A DNA stretch of 64,000 nt from an uncultured Alphaproteobacteria bacterium (GCA_944390125.1 CALXOX010000001.1:270990-334989); one strand, 5' to 3'. Shown: positions 27,499 through 37,549, numbered from the stretch's first letter. Notes: generated from the letters alone by a model not told the origin. Translations and numbers: made by a program.

Positions 27499-28346
27499 AA
27501 ACCGCACATAAAAATAATTTAAAAAAAATTGCGGCCATAACAATGGCTCGTAATGATGATTTCTTTCTGCAACGTTGGATAAAATATTACGGCAAAGAAA
27601 TAGGCACAGAAAATCTCTATATATATTTAGACGGAGAAGACCAAAATATTCCGAAAAATGCAGGCAAAGCCCATATAACAAAATTTCCACATACAGACAT
27701 GTCTCGTGCAACCGGTGACAAATATCGCATAGGGAAATTATCCGCTCTTGCACAAGAATTGTTAAAAACATACGACATAGTAATTGGATGTGATTGTGAC
27801 GAGTTTCTGATTGTAGATCCAGATACAAACAAATCATTATCAGAGTATTTATCTGATTTAAAAATAAACACCACCGTATCTGGTTTAGGATTGGATATCG
27901 GGCAAAATCTAAACAAAGAAAAAGTTCTGAACAAGCAAGAAGCTTTATTAGCACAGCGCGAATATGCTCTGTTATCCACCAGATACACAAAGCCAGTTGT
28001 TATAAACAAACCTGTGAACTGGGGCAGCGGTTTTCACAGCATTCATAAACATAATTTTCATATAGATAAAAATTTATATCTCTTGCACTTTGGTGCAGTT
28101 GATATGCAAATGTTATTAGACAAAGCGGCTGCACGCGGTCCAGATTGGGTAAATCACCTGCGCCGTCGTGGAAACGGCACAATAAATGCAACCAGCAATT
28201 TACCAGTTCGTAATGAAAAATGGTTAAAAATTGCACGCATTATACAAACATATGCCAGACCCATATACGCACTAGACAAGCCTGGAATGTTTGGACTAAA
28301 ACGTGTAGTAAAAATACCAAAACGCTTTCAGAAATCAGGCATATGA
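27495..28346 (+). CDS. glycosyltransferase (GT2/GT92-like fold)
   Basis: A 283-residue putative glycosyltransferase. It begins with an N-terminal MARNDDFFLQRWIKYYGKEIG block (working away from the sugar acceptor), then has YDIVIGCDCDEF, the DxD-type metal and donor site, and a basic C-terminal tail that may touch the membrane. It is coupled to the RgpF-like gene. The 3' end overlaps the convergent GT4 gene by 12 bases. Confidence 0.75.
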   Translation: MKTAHKNNLKKIAAITMARNDDFFLQRWIKYYGKEIGTENLYIYLDGEDQNIPKNAGKAHITKFPHTDMSRATGDKYRIGKLSALAQELLKTYDIVIGCDCDEFLIVDPDTNKSLSEYLSDLKINTTVSGLGLDIGQNLNKEKVLNKQEALLAQREYALLSTRYTKPVVINKPVNWGSGFHSIHKHNFHIDKNLYLLHFGAVDMQMLLDKAAARGPDWVNHLRRRGNGTINATSNLPVRNEKWLKIARIIQTYARPIYALDKPGMFGLKRVVKIPKRFQKSGI

Positions 28347-29477
28347 TTTTATCAATTTGATAATTTCTTTCGAAACAGCACCTGAATCAAATCGCGCAAG
28401 ATTTTCTTGTGCGATTTTTTTCATTTCTTTCACGCGCTTTTTATCATTCAACGCAACACACATGCATTCTGCCAACTGCTGCGCATTTCCAGGTTCAAAC
28501 AATAACCCACCTGCCCCGTCACACAAAATTTCACGCGGCCCATTTCTACAATCTGAAGAAATATTCAACGTATCAACTGAAATTGCTTCTATCAGTACAG
28601 TTGGCAAGCCTTCACTTTTACTGGATAAAATATTTGCTACAGCCCCACGCATATACCCAAACGGATTTGATAACGCACCAGTAAATACAATCTGTTGTGA
28701 CGACGACAAAGTCTTTGCCATCTGTTCATAGCGCGTTTTATAACTTCCATCACCTATAACATATAACTTTACATCAGGTCGATTCGTTTTATTCCAAAAA
28801 ATATCAAATCCCTTTAATAGGGTTGGAATGTCTTTATCTGCATACAAACGGGACACACAGCAAAAATACTTTCCAGCTGGCACCTTTTCTTCTTTAGATT
28901 TTTGTACAGCACGATTTATATCTATTGGATTATAAATACGCATAATTTTATCTGAATATTCCGGATAAAGTCTTTTAAATTCAGAAACAAAACCGTCGGT
29001 AAGAGCAACCAATAAATTATAGTTTTTCATATACTTTACATAATTACCGACTATGAAAGCATCTATGGAATAATGCCACCAAGTCAACTTAGGTTTTGAA
29101 ATCTTTTTTAACTCTGAATTAAAAGAAAAATTAAAAAAATCTATAAAAACATCTATATCTTTAATATCACGAAAGCCTATAAACGTTCTTTTAAACCATC
29201 TATATAAATCACGACATATATGCTGAAAAATACGGGTTAAAAAGAAATGTGATAAATTAGTTCCCAGCCAACGTGATGGATATAAAGTATAAACCTTCAC
29301 TTGCGGATGAGATTTAAACCAATCAAGATATACCTGCTCTTTAATATTCACATATGTTATAACAGATACTTCTATATTTTTATGTTTCAGCAAAGTATCC
29401 ATGGTTCGAATCAATACAGATTCCACACCACCAATTCTCATATCACGAACACAAAAAGCAACTTTAGTTTTTTTCAT
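28335..29477 (-). CDS. family 4 glycosyltransferase
   Basis: A 380-residue GT-B enzyme. It opens with the acceptor-side glycine loop (MRIGGVESVL). The C-terminal half has CVSRLYADKDIPTLLKGF, YVIGDG and SSKSEGLPTVLIEAI, the EX7E donor-binding motif region. It transfers a nucleotide-activated sugar, probably onto a surface glycan. The start overlaps the GT2 gene by four bases, so it is the last gene of recA-GT-GT2-GT4. Confidence 0.9.
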   Translation of the reverse strand: MKKTKVAFCVRDMRIGGVESVLIRTMDTLLKHKNIEVSVITYVNIKEQVYLDWFKSHPQVKVYTLYPSRWLGTNLSHFFLTRIFQHICRDLYRWFKRTFIGFRDIKDIDVFIDFFNFSFNSELKKISKPKLTWWHYSIDAFIVGNYVKYMKNYNLLVALTDGFVSEFKRLYPEYSDKIMRIYNPIDINRAVQKSKEEKVPAGKYFCCVSRLYADKDIPTLLKGFDIFWNKTNRPDVKLYVIGDGSYKTRYEQMAKTLSSSQQIVFTGALSNPFGYMRGAVANILSSKSEGLPTVLIEAISVDTLNISSDCRNGPREILCDGAGGLLFEPGNAQQLAECMCVALNDKKRVKEMKKIAQENLARFDSGAVSKEIIKLIKSYA

Positions 29478-30499
29478 TTTTTACAAATCTTTATAAACTT
29501 ACAAATATCACAGCGTAATTTCTTTGCCCATTTTGTTGGAGGGTTATCCAAAGCACCCATTTTTTCCAAAGCACAAAAACGCTTACGAGCATCTTCTAAA
29601 TCTGCGCTATTATCTAAGTACTTTATTTTACGAAAAGCCCACTTGATAAAATACCACTTAAATTTCTTAGACCACTGCTGCATCTGATAATCCGTAGCAT
29701 TTTCCTTATAAAGCATATAAGCATTTTCTAAACCGTCACACAAACTATGTAATATACGTAATTGCTTAGCAGACAGAACAATTCCACCAAAATTAGGTAT
29801 ATAAAAATATAACGGCAACGGCGCAATTGTAACACGCGGATTCTTTAGCATAACAGCTGACCACCACGGAAAATCTTCAAACAAAATTCCCTTGATAAAA
29901 GGCGTATCAGAAATCAATTCACGACGATATAAATTCTTCCATACCTGACAATGTTTTATCAACCATTTACGCTTTGGATTAAATGCATTATGCGCACTTT
30001 CTGTCGCATAAGCATACACATCATCTGTCACCAAAGTTTTTATATGTGCCGGATTATATCTTTTATGAATTCTACCAGGTACAACATTATCAGTATCTAA
30101 GCCTAATTTATGTCGTACCATCAATTGCGGACGATAAATTCTGTCGTACGTAAATGATACAATATCAGAACCGTCACGCGTCGCCAAGAAATGAGAAATT
30201 TCCATAGTCTGCGGATGAATAAAATCATCACTATCCAAGAATAAAATGAAATCCCCATCAGCAACTTTCATACCGGCATTTCTTGCGTCAGACAATCCAC
30301 CGTTTTCTTTTGTTACAATTCTAAAGCGCTCATCACGCGCAGCATATTCTTCTAAAATCGCTGCACTATTATCTGGACTGCCATCATTTACACAGATTGC
30401 TTCCCAATCTGAAAAAGTCTGATTTAAAACACTGTCCAAACATCTGCGTAAATATTTTTCTACATTGTATACTGGTATTATGACTGAAATTGCCGGCAT
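29474..30499 (-). CDS. family 2 glycosyltransferase
   Basis: A 341-residue GT-A enzyme with the standard start (ISVIIPVYNVEKYLRRCLDSVLNQ), VNDGSPDNS, GLSDARNAG and the DSDD metal motif (FILFLDSDDFI). The C-terminus is basic with Trp-rich helices. It makes a capsule or LPS sugar linkage; specificity cannot be read. It lies 20 bases after the preceding glycosyltransferase gene. Confidence 0.92.
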   Translation of the reverse strand: MPAISVIIPVYNVEKYLRRCLDSVLNQTFSDWEAICVNDGSPDNSAAILEEYAARDERFRIVTKENGGLSDARNAGMKVADGDFILFLDSDDFIHPQTMEISHFLATRDGSDIVSFTYDRIYRPQLMVRHKLGLDTDNVVPGRIHKRYNPAHIKTLVTDDVYAYATESAHNAFNPKRKWLIKHCQVWKNLYRRELISDTPFIKGILFEDFPWWSAVMLKNPRVTIAPLPLYFYIPNFGGIVLSAKQLRILHSLCDGLENAYMLYKENATDYQMQQWSKKFKWYFIKWAFRKIKYLDNSADLEDARKRFCALEKMGALDNPPTKWAKKLRCDICKFIKICKK

Positions 30500-30519
30500 A
30501 TAGTGCTCCCTAAGAAAAT

Positions 30520-31428
30520 TTAGTCCTTATACATTTTATTTATCATAACATCTGCAAAACTACCCTTTGGTGGGTTCTTTGCCTGTGCATAAGTCGTCTT
30601 TTGGAAAAACGCACCTGATGTCACTTTATCAAATGTTTTCTGATTAAATGGTTTATCTGCATATTCCCACCATAACGCATGCGTCGGGTCTTGATCAACA
30701 TGCGGCATTTGCGCAAAGTACTTTTTTGCACGCGGGTCATTTAACACCAATGTTCTGAATAATAACTGATGCATAAAATAATCAAAGCTATGATTTTCAT
30801 GCATCCAATAATCTAAAATCATCGCCCGCCACGCGTCTAATAAATATGCACCTTTTCTAGCGCGTATAAAACAGTTCTGCATAAAGCTATATGGACTGCC
30901 AACCTTTTGCCCAGCCATATAAACAAAGAAGTCCTGTTCTATAATCCAATCAGGAATTGATGCAGTCGCAAACCCCGTTGAATCTAACCAAATTCCACCA
31001 TGTTCATACAATAATTCAACGCGACAGATATCTGCAAAGTGAGCGTTTTTTATTTTACCCTCTGCCCTCTTTTTCCAAATAACATCTGGCAAAGTTATGT
31101 ATTTTTTAAGAGTATCTTCATCCAAAACAACCAATTCTTGCTTACAGTTCTTTCTAACACTACGAAAACACGCCTTGACCAAATCAGGCGCGTTCTCTTC
31201 TCCCTGTAACCAAATTGTAAAGATTTTTTCGTTTTTATCGTCTTTGACAACGGGCCGTTCAACAACTGCTGCCGCTGCTGGCAAATACCGCTTAAAATAT
31301 CGCGGTATCGCAGTCGTCAAAACATCGCAACGAACAGCACGACGTACGTCCCTGTCACGCCAAAACCAATTCAAAACATGCCCACGAATTATAACGTCAG
31401 ACATAGCAAAAAATCTTGCCAAATTCAT
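30520..31428 (-). CDS. capsular polysaccharide synthesis glycosyltransferase (GT32-like)
   Basis: A 302-residue protein of the Caps_synth/Gly_transf_sug type. Blocks are FTIWLQGEENAPDLVKACFRS, HFADICRVELLYEHGGIWLDST (the DxD region) and a C-terminal ALWWEY. It starts only 9 bases after the recA stop behind a GGAG ribosome site that overlaps the recA end, so it is cotranscribed with recA. Confidence 0.85.
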   Translation of the reverse strand: MNLARFFAMSDVIIRGHVLNWFWRDRDVRRAVRCDVLTTAIPRYFKRYLPAAAAVVERPVVKDDKNEKIFTIWLQGEENAPDLVKACFRSVRKNCKQELVVLDEDTLKKYITLPDVIWKKRAEGKIKNAHFADICRVELLYEHGGIWLDSTGFATASIPDWIIEQDFFVYMAGQKVGSPYSFMQNCFIRARKGAYLLDAWRAMILDYWMHENHSFDYFMHQLLFRTLVLNDPRAKKYFAQMPHVDQDPTHALWWEYADKPFNQKTFDKVTSGAFFQKTTYAQAKNPPKGSFADVMINKMYKD

Positions 31429-31437
31429 AACTTACTC

Positions 31438-32529
31438 CTATTCCATATCCATTGATTCTTCAGTGGATACATCAATATCGTCATCAACAGGTCCAGTCGT
31501 CATTTCTTCAGCAATGCCCTGGGCACGTGCCATAATTTTATCCAACAGTTCTTTTTGAACTTCTTCGTGTTCCTTCAACCATTGGCGAGCGTTCGCTTCA
31601 CCCTGTCCCATACGTTCATTATTGTAAGAATAGAAACTTCCCGCCTTTTCAATCAGGTCGTACTTCACACCCATATCTAATATTTCACTGATACGAGAAA
31701 TACCTTCACCATACATAATTTTAAAATCAACCGTACGGAAAGGTGGTGCAACTTTGTTCTTTACAACCTTTACCCGAGTTTCATTTCCGATGATATTTTC
31801 TTTATCTTTAATCTGTCCTGTACGACGGATATCAAGACGTACAGATGCATAGAACTTTAACGCATTACCACCAGAAGTCGTTTCAGGATTACCGAACATA
31901 ACACCAATTTTCATACGAATCTGATTGATGAATATCAGTAAAGTATTGCTGCGAGATACAGAGCCTGCCAACTTCTTTAAACTCTGAGACATCAAACGTG
32001 CGGTTGTTCCGACAAAAGAATCACCAATATTACCTTCTAACTCTGCCTTTGGTACCAATGCAGCAACCGAATCAATTACCACTACATCAACAGCGCCCGA
32101 TTTAATCAATGTATCTGCAATTTCCAGCGCCTGTTCACCAGAATCAGGCTGAGAAATAATTAAATTAGCGACATCAACACCTAATTTTTTTGCATAACTT
32201 GGATCCAATGCATTTTCTGCATCAATATACGCACATGTGCCGCCTTTCTTTTGTGCTTCTGCAACGGCATGCAATGCCAATGTTGTCTTACCAGAACTTT
32301 CTGGCCCATAAATTTCAACAATACGACCACGAGGATATCCGCCAATTCCCAGTGCAATATCCAATCCTAATGACCCAGATGAAATCGCCTCTATATTCTG
32401 TTGGGACCCATCCCCCATTTTCATAATAGCTTCTTTACCAAACTGCTTTTGAATTTGCGCCAATGCGGATTCCAGCGCAGGATTTTTTGCTGGTGCATTT
32501 GTTTCTTTTACTGCTTCTTTTTTTGCCAT
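31438..32529 (-). CDS. recA: recombinase RecA
   Basis: A 363-residue strand-exchange protein and SOS co-protease. Walker A is GPESSGKT (75-82), with [18 protein letters not shown], loop L2 and [25 protein letters not shown] all intact. I start at the ATG at 32529 (GGGGAAG ribosome site) because 68 further in-frame codons upstream have no RecA character and overlap the MFS gene. The acidic C-tail is normal. Confidence 0.98.
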   Translation of the reverse strand: MAKKEAVKETNAPAKNPALESALAQIQKQFGKEAIMKMGDGSQQNIEAISSGSLGLDIALGIGGYPRGRIVEIYGPESSGKTTLALHAVAEAQKKGGTCAYIDAENALDPSYAKKLGVDVANLIISQPDSGEQALEIADTLIKSGAVDVVVIDSVAALVPKAELEGNIGDSFVGTTARLMSQSLKKLAGSVSRSNTLLIFINQIRMKIGVMFGNPETTSGGNALKFYASVRLDIRRTGQIKDKENIIGNETRVKVVKNKVAPPFRTVDFKIMYGEGISRISEILDMGVKYDLIEKAGSFYSYNNERMGQGEANARQWLKEHEEVQKELLDKIMARAQGIAEEMTTGPVDDDIDVSTEESMDME

Positions 32530-32556
32530 AAAACTTCCCCTTTTCTTATCAGGAAA

Positions 32557-32610
32557 ATCATACAAATTATTTATGCCGCACGCAACGAAAATAAGAGCAT
32601 ATTCGCACGC
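32557..32610 (-). promoter_or_regulatory. recA promoter with upstream direct repeats
   Basis: Minus strand -35 TTGCGT (32580-32585), 17 bases, -10 TATGAT (32557-32562). On the plus strand CGCACGC occurs at 32577-32583 and again at 32604-32610, 27 bases apart. I see no GTTC-N7-GTTC SOS box of the alphaproteobacterial type. Confidence 0.5.
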
Positions 32611-32617
32611 GACAAAA

Positions 32618-33802
32618 TTACTTTTTGGCAAGAACCAATAACGCTGAAAGCCCTCCGATAATTGCCGTAACAACCCATACAGCAGACGTTCCACCAAAAA
32701 CAGAAATACATAGCGCTCCCAACATAGGCGCAATAATATTCGGCAAATTCACACTTGTTCTAAACACGCCATAAAACTTCGTTTGTTCCGATTTTTTGGC
32801 TGTATCAAAAAACAATAAATCATGAACAGATTCCATCAACGCCCCTGATATCTGCCACATAACAAATATTGCCAACAAAGGATAGCCTGTCACAAAAGTC
32901 GCCAAGACCGAAAAAACAGCAAACGAAGAAAAACCTATCAACAGCCACTTTGTTTTGCCGTATTTGCGCACCAACTTTGCCATAAGTTCTGACAATATAA
33001 GATACGGTATTATTCCTAGGGTCAAAACCCAACCCAAAACATCTTTTGAAAAACCGTTTTCAATAACAACAATAGGCACATACAGATATCGCATGGCGCG
33101 TAAAGAATAATAACCAAAATTCACGGCATACGCACGCGGCATCCCTGGTCGCTTAAAAAACGCAACCGCATTTTTCCACAAAACTCTAAAAGTTCTACGT
33201 GGATCAGCAGGTTTTATTTTTTTATCCTCTTGAACTATACGGAATAACTTAAATGCCATCCAACCGGCCAAATATATCAATGCAGACGCAAAGAACGCTG
33301 CCCTGTTATTAAACTGATTTGCAATTGCAACAGCAATCATTGGTGCAAATAAAGCTCCGACATTCATCCACAAATGATATCTAGAATTCAAAGGAGCCAT
33401 TCCTGTTTTCCCAGCAAAATCTGACATAAACAAAGGAATCAAAACACCAACCAAAGTAATAGCAATGCCTGTTGTATAATCTAATATAACGAAAGTACTT
33501 GGCCGTATAGAAAAACTCATCATTGCATAGCACACAGCCAACATCAGCATAGAAAAGTAAAAGACTCTGACTTTCGAAAATCTACGAAATAATTCATTAG
33601 CAAACAATCCCACAATCATACAAAAAGCAGCATAAATACCAACATACACACCAACGACTGCGGAATTCATAAAGATTTCCATTAAAACCAGTGAGTAAAC
33701 AGCATTATAAATGCCATCAGCAAACCCAGTAAACAAACCAAGGTTTGCAAATGAAAAACCACTAACACCACTTTTTACAGAAATATATTTATCTTTTGCC
33801 AT
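32618..33802 (-). CDS. MFS transporter
   Basis: A 394-residue membrane protein with about twelve hydrophobic segments in two halves split by a basic loop ([15 protein letters not shown]). The MFS pattern includes an N-terminal GFADGIYN and [30 protein letters not shown] (motif A-like). The substrate is unknown; the small, charge-poor pore fits a drug or metabolite exporter. It is upstream of recA but separated by the recA promoter. Confidence 0.85.
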   Translation of the reverse strand: MAKDKYISVKSGVSGFSFANLGLFTGFADGIYNAVYSLVLMEIFMNSAVVGVYVGIYAAFCMIVGLFANELFRRFSKVRVFYFSMLMLAVCYAMMSFSIRPSTFVILDYTTGIAITLVGVLIPLFMSDFAGKTGMAPLNSRYHLWMNVGALFAPMIAVAIANQFNNRAAFFASALIYLAGWMAFKLFRIVQEDKKIKPADPRRTFRVLWKNAVAFFKRPGMPRAYAVNFGYYSLRAMRYLYVPIVVIENGFSKDVLGWVLTLGIIPYLILSELMAKLVRKYGKTKWLLIGFSSFAVFSVLATFVTGYPLLAIFVMWQISGALMESVHDLLFFDTAKKSEQTKFYGVFRTSVNLPNIIAPMLGALCISVFGGTSAVWVVTAIIGGLSALLVLAKK

Positions 33803-33837
33803 AGCTTGTATATTGTATCATAAAAAAAGCCAAAATA

Positions 33838-33863
33838 AAAATCCGCTGATTAGCGGATTTTTA
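33838..33863 (-). terminator. secB terminator
   Basis: AAATCCGCT pairs with AGCGGATTT around GATT, with A and T runs on both sides, 22 bases after the secB stop. Confidence 0.78.
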
Positions 33864-33884
33864 AAAACAACAAATGATATATAA

Positions 33885-34343
33885 TTATTTATTGTTTGCA
33901 GGCGCCTGTGCTTGCTGAGCTTGTTTCTGCTTTTCTTCATACAACTTTTCAAAATCAACTGGCTGCATAACAAACGTTGGAAATCCTGATTCAGAAGTCA
34001 TACGAGCAATCAACGCACGTACAGCTGGGAACAACAATGTTGGAACATTTATCAACAAAGTACGTTTTTTAACTTCTTCGTCTTTTTCTTCTTCCATCTG
34101 GACCAAGCCAGAATAAGTAGATTCAATCAAGAAAATAGATTTATCACCATTTTCCAATTTAGAATGTACCTTTGTAATCAAATCAACCATAAACAGATTA
34201 TTTTCAGCACCTTTAATCTGGATATCAATATTGATTTCCATTTTGGCCTGTCCATTGTCACTTTTAAAGAACAATTCTGGAACATTTGGGCTTTCAAAAG
34301 AGAAATCTTTCAAAAATTGTGTAATGATGTTAAATCTTGCCAT
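33885..34343 (-). CDS. secB: protein-export chaperone SecB
   Basis: A 152-residue tetrameric chaperone that keeps preproteins unfolded for SecA. The family pattern is clear: YLKDFSFESPNVPELF-like start, a beta sheet (MEINIDIQIKGAENNLFMVDLITKV), INVPTLLFPAVRALIARMTSESGFP and a Gln/Ala-rich tail. Length is normal. Confidence 0.96.
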   Translation of the reverse strand: MARFNIITQFLKDFSFESPNVPELFFKSDNGQAKMEINIDIQIKGAENNLFMVDLITKVHSKLENGDKSIFLIESTYSGLVQMEEEKDEEVKKRTLLINVPTLLFPAVRALIARMTSESGFPTFVMQPVDFEKLYEEKQKQAQQAQAPANNK

Positions 34344-34425
34344 TGCGTTTACTCCTTTTTTTACGCATCATTTTATGATAATATAGCATTATAAATAATT
34401 TTTACAAGTGGGGGGAAGTAATAAA

Positions 34426-35529
34426 ATGTCTGGTTCTATAAAACGGATTTTGTTCCGCATGCTGGCGGGTGCGCTGTGTGCAATTACATTGTCATCATGC
34501 GATTTATCTACCCCGACCCACCAAGGCGATAATTCTGTAATTCCATCAAACTTAAAAAAAGTATCTTATAATGACCTGCCCGGCTGGCGCGAAGACGATG
34601 TACGCTATGCTTTACAGGCATTTCGTAATTCCTGTCGTGCAAGGATTCAATACTCAGGTAAAGTAATTCCAGACCGCGAATTATTTGAAGAAAAATGCCG
34701 TATGTTACCATCGGCCTCTGCAGACGTAGCAACTATTCGCGCCTGGTTTGAATCAAACTTCCAACCATATCAAATACATAATAATGACGGTTCCACTAGG
34801 GGCTTATACACAGGATATTACTCCCCAATTATTCCAGGATGCCGGACTAAGACGGCACAATGTAATGAGCCTTTAATGGGTGTACCGACAGACGGTCGCA
34901 ATTATAAAGGTGTACCAAAGAAGCAAATCGTAGAACAACAAATTGGTCGTCCATTATATTGGGCAAACATTGTTGACGTTCAAAATATTCAAATTCAAGG
35001 CAGCGGTATGTTGCAGTTAGACGATGGTACAATGGTGAAACTGAATTTTGCTGCTGTAAACGACCTGCCGTTTAAATCAATTGGTGAACAATTACGTTCC
35101 CGCGGCATAAGACCACCAAACGGTTATTCTGCAGACGCAGTGTGGCAATACCTGAAACAGAACCCGTCTTTGGCGAAAGAAGTGATTTACAATAATCCAC
35201 GCTACGTATACTTCTATGAATCAGTTCCACCGGATGTAATTGGTAAATTAGGAACTCCTTTATCAAAAATACGCTCCATAGCAATGGATGACGACATTTA
35301 TACATTGGGCTTACCTGTGTATGTAGACACCAACTTATCAGACGGTCGCAGATTTCGTCGCCTGATGATTGCCCAGGATACAGGTAGTGCAATTCGTGGT
35401 TGGATTCGTGCAGATATATTCTTTGGTAAAGGCGAAGAAGCTTATAAATTTGCACACGGTCAACATGCTCAGGGTCAAATGTTTATTTTAATGCCGAAAG
35501 AATACACATATGTCAAACCAACCAAATGA
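34426..35529 (+). CDS. mltA: membrane-bound lytic murein transglycosylase A
   Basis: A 367-residue lipoprotein that cleaves peptidoglycan glycan strands. The lipobox is LSSC after a short signal sequence. The MltA domain has GLYTGYYSPIIPG, GSGMLQLDDGTMVKLNFAAVNDLPFKSIG and the C-terminal 3D domain with the catalytic Asp region QDTGSAIRGWIRADIFFG. I start at the ATG at 34426, eight bases after GGGGGAAG, not at an in-frame GTG upstream. Confidence 0.95.
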   Translation: MSGSIKRILFRMLAGALCAITLSSCDLSTPTHQGDNSVIPSNLKKVSYNDLPGWREDDVRYALQAFRNSCRARIQYSGKVIPDRELFEEKCRMLPSASADVATIRAWFESNFQPYQIHNNDGSTRGLYTGYYSPIIPGCRTKTAQCNEPLMGVPTDGRNYKGVPKKQIVEQQIGRPLYWANIVDVQNIQIQGSGMLQLDDGTMVKLNFAAVNDLPFKSIGEQLRSRGIRPPNGYSADAVWQYLKQNPSLAKEVIYNNPRYVYFYESVPPDVIGKLGTPLSKIRSIAMDDDIYTLGLPVYVDTNLSDGRRFRRLMIAQDTGSAIRGWIRADIFFGKGEEAYKFAHGQHAQGQMFILMPKEYTYVKPTK

Positions 35530-35839
35530 TTTCAGCAAACGTTCCAAACGTCCGCAAACCATCGCCAGCGCTATGGGCGATTTGATGCGGATATTTGGCG
35601 TTCGTGCCTCAGATGCTGATTTAGTCAAACGTTGGGATAAAATTATGGGTCCTGAAATTTCTGGTATTGCAAGTATTGCAGCGATAAAAAAAACAAGGGA
35701 CGGAACATTTAATATAACCTTACGTCCGACCAATCCGGCATTCACATTACAATTATCTTATATGTCGGATGAAATAAAAGAAAAGATAAATAAATATTTT
35801 GGTAGAGACGCCGTTGCAAAAATAAGTTTCAGGAAATAA
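35510..35839 (+). CDS. DUF721 protein (DciA-like replicative helicase loader)
   Basis: A 109-residue protein with the DUF721 core (RWDKIMGPEISGIA, GTFNITLRPTNPAFTLQLSY, INKYFGRDAVAKI). DciA proteins help load DnaB in bacteria lacking DnaC, and the short alphaproteobacterial forms carry this domain. It starts inside the last 20 bases of mltA, so translation is coupled. The function is from family knowledge. Confidence 0.85.
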   Translation: MSNQPNDFSKRSKRPQTIASAMGDLMRIFGVRASDADLVKRWDKIMGPEISGIASIAAIKKTRDGTFNITLRPTNPAFTLQLSYMSDEIKEKINKYFGRDAVAKISFRK

Positions 35840-35842
35840 AAA

Positions 35843-35878
35843 ACGCCGTATATGCTAGAAAAACAGCACATACGGCGA
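35843..35878 (-). terminator. terminator after the 92-residue membrane gene
   Basis: A long stem (CGCCGTATaTGCT with AGCAcATACGGCG, one mismatch) is followed by TTTTTTATTT on the minus strand. It may also end mltA-DUF721. Confidence 0.7.
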
Positions 35879-35894
35879 ATTACATTTATATAAT

Positions 35895-36173
35895 TTATTT
35901 AATCATTTTTCCTTCCCACCAGATTGCTATTGCAGGAACTAAGAAAATTATAACACCGGCCAGTTCCCACAATGCCAATGTTCCAACAGCATAAACAAAG
36001 AACATAGGTGCAGAAACCCCAGTAATCCAAACGCCAAAATAAATCAGTTGCGGAATAAAAGTCAATAACCAGACCAACAAAACCAACAAAGTATTCACAG
36101 CAAACGCGCGAAACAAAACACGCTGTTTCGATAATAGCTTCATACTACGTTTTTCTTGGAAATCATTTTTCAT
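35895..36173 (-). CDS. small two-helix membrane protein of unknown function
   Basis: A 92-residue protein with a basic N-terminus (EKRSMKLLSKQR) and two long hydrophobic segments (about 29-57 and 62-86) ending in a basic GKMIK. I start at the ATG at 36173 behind GAGGGGG. I do not recognise the family. It lies 51 bases after ruvC on the same strand and has its own terminator. Confidence 0.65.
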   Translation of the reverse strand: MKNDFQEKRSMKLLSKQRVLFRAFAVNTLLVLLVWLLTFIPQLIYFGVWITGVSAPMFFVYAVGTLALWELAGVIIFLVPAIAIWWEGKMIK

Positions 36174-36224
36174 AACTACCCCCTCTTTGCTGGTCACTAT
36201 AATTATACCACAAAAGCCAGATTC

Positions 36225-36704
36225 TTAAAAATTGAATTTACTCATATTAGCATGCGCCAGCGCAATTGCAATCGCATCACTTTCATCCGCTGTTTTCGGT
36301 TTGGCTGCCGGTAATAAAATTCTGACCATTTTATATACTTGCTCTTTATCAGCATGCCCAGCAGAAGTCAGTGCTTTTTTAATTTTATTTGGCTCATATT
36401 CAAATATAGGAATATCTTTATTTGCGACCGCAACAATGGCAGCCGCACGTGCATGACCTAAAATCAGCGTTGTTTTCGGATTTTGATTTACAAATGTAAT
36501 TTCTATACTACATACATCCGGAGAAAACGTTTCACAAAGTTCCGTCACGCCACGAAAAATTATTGCTAACCTTTCTGGTAAAGCCAAAGATGTTTTTGGC
36601 AAAATTACGCCACTAGCGACATAATGCCGCTCTGCCCCATTTGAATCTATAACTGCCCAACCAGTATGTAGCAATCCTGGATCAATACCTATAATTCTTG
36701 TCAT
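36225..36704 (-). CDS. ruvC: Holliday junction resolvase RuvC
   Basis: A 159-residue dimeric nuclease. The catalytic acidic residues lie in IIGIDPGLLHTGW (Asp), SIEITFVNQNPKTTLILGHARAA (Glu) and the C-terminal DESDAIAIALAHA (two Asp). Length is normal. A GGTGAG ribosome site is present. RuvC is not next to ruvA here, which reads in the opposite direction across yebC. Confidence 0.97.
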   Translation of the reverse strand: MTRIIGIDPGLLHTGWAVIDSNGAERHYVASGVILPKTSLALPERLAIIFRGVTELCETFSPDVCSIEITFVNQNPKTTLILGHARAAAIVAVANKDIPIFEYEPNKIKKALTSAGHADKEQVYKMVRILLPAAKPKTADESDAIAIALAHANMSKFNF

Positions 36705-36738
36705 AACTCACCAACTTATACATATAATATATATAATA

Positions 36739-36768
36739 AAAAAGTGTCGCCAATGCGACACTTTTATT
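36739..36768 (-). terminator. hairpin between yebC and ruvC
   Basis: AAAGTGTCGC pairs with GCGACACTTT, followed on the minus strand by a T run. It would stop most yebC transcripts, so ruvC would need read-through or its own AT-rich -10 (36710-36735). Confidence 0.72.
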
Positions 36769-36782
36769 TTGATTTGATACAA

Positions 36783-37499
36783 CTACGCTGCAGCAGTGAA
36801 AACTTTTTGAACGTCGTCATTGTCGTCCAAAGCATCGACCAACTTTTCAACCTTTGCATATGTTTCATCGTCTAAATCCATTGGCATATTTGGAATCCAA
36901 GTCAATTCAGCATTTTCTGGTTCACCCAATTTATCTGCCAAAGCTTTCTGAATTGTTATGAAATCATCTGGCTTCGTTGTGATAATAAAGCCTTCTTCAG
37001 AAGATTCCAAATTATCGGCATTTACGTCCATGATAATTTCCATCATTTCATCTTCTGTTTTACCAATAGATGCAGGATAGAAAATCTGACCAGCGCGTGT
37101 AAACATAAACACAACACTGCCCTCTTCGCCCATATTGCCGCCATTTTTTGCAAAAATATTACGAACTTCTGGAACAGTACGGCGTGGATTATCAGTCAAA
37201 GCTTCTACAATAACAGGAACAGCACCAGGCCCATAGCCCTCGTAACGAACTGCAACATAATTTTCCGTATTTGAACCAGACGCTTTTTCAATTGCGCGCT
37301 TTATGTTATCGTTCGGCATAGAATTCTTACGAGCATTCAAAACTGCCAGACGTAATCTAGGATTATTATCTGGATTTTTGTCACCCAGTTTTGCCGCCAT
37401 TGTTATTTCACGTGCCAGCTTCGTAAACAAACCGCTACGAGCCGCATCCACAGCACCCTTTTTGTGCTGAATATTATGCCATTTGCTGTGTCCACTCAT
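36783..37499 (-). CDS. yebC: YebC/PmpR-family protein
   Basis: A 238-residue protein with the start GHSKWHNIQHKKGAVDAARSGLFTKLAREI and the middle block GGNMGEEGSVVFMF. The family includes DNA-binding regulators and, in recent work, translation factors easing proline-rich stalls. It commonly sits with ruvCAB, as here. Divergent from ruvA across 50 bases. Confidence 0.96.
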   Translation of the reverse strand: MSGHSKWHNIQHKKGAVDAARSGLFTKLAREITMAAKLGDKNPDNNPRLRLAVLNARKNSMPNDNIKRAIEKASGSNTENYVAVRYEGYGPGAVPVIVEALTDNPRRTVPEVRNIFAKNGGNMGEEGSVVFMFTRAGQIFYPASIGKTEDEMMEIIMDVNADNLESSEEGFIITTKPDDFITIQKALADKLGEPENAELTWIPNMPMDLDDETYAKVEKLVDALDDNDDVQKVFTAAA

Positions 37500-37549
37500 A
37501 TTTGACCTTTTACTTTTATTTGATTAAAATTACTACAAAAGGATAACAA

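Noticed and set aside
32530-32733. N-terminal extension of RecA by 68 codons
   Set aside because: It has no RecA similarity, overlaps the MFS gene and contains the recA promoter. The ATG at 32529 has a good ribosome site.
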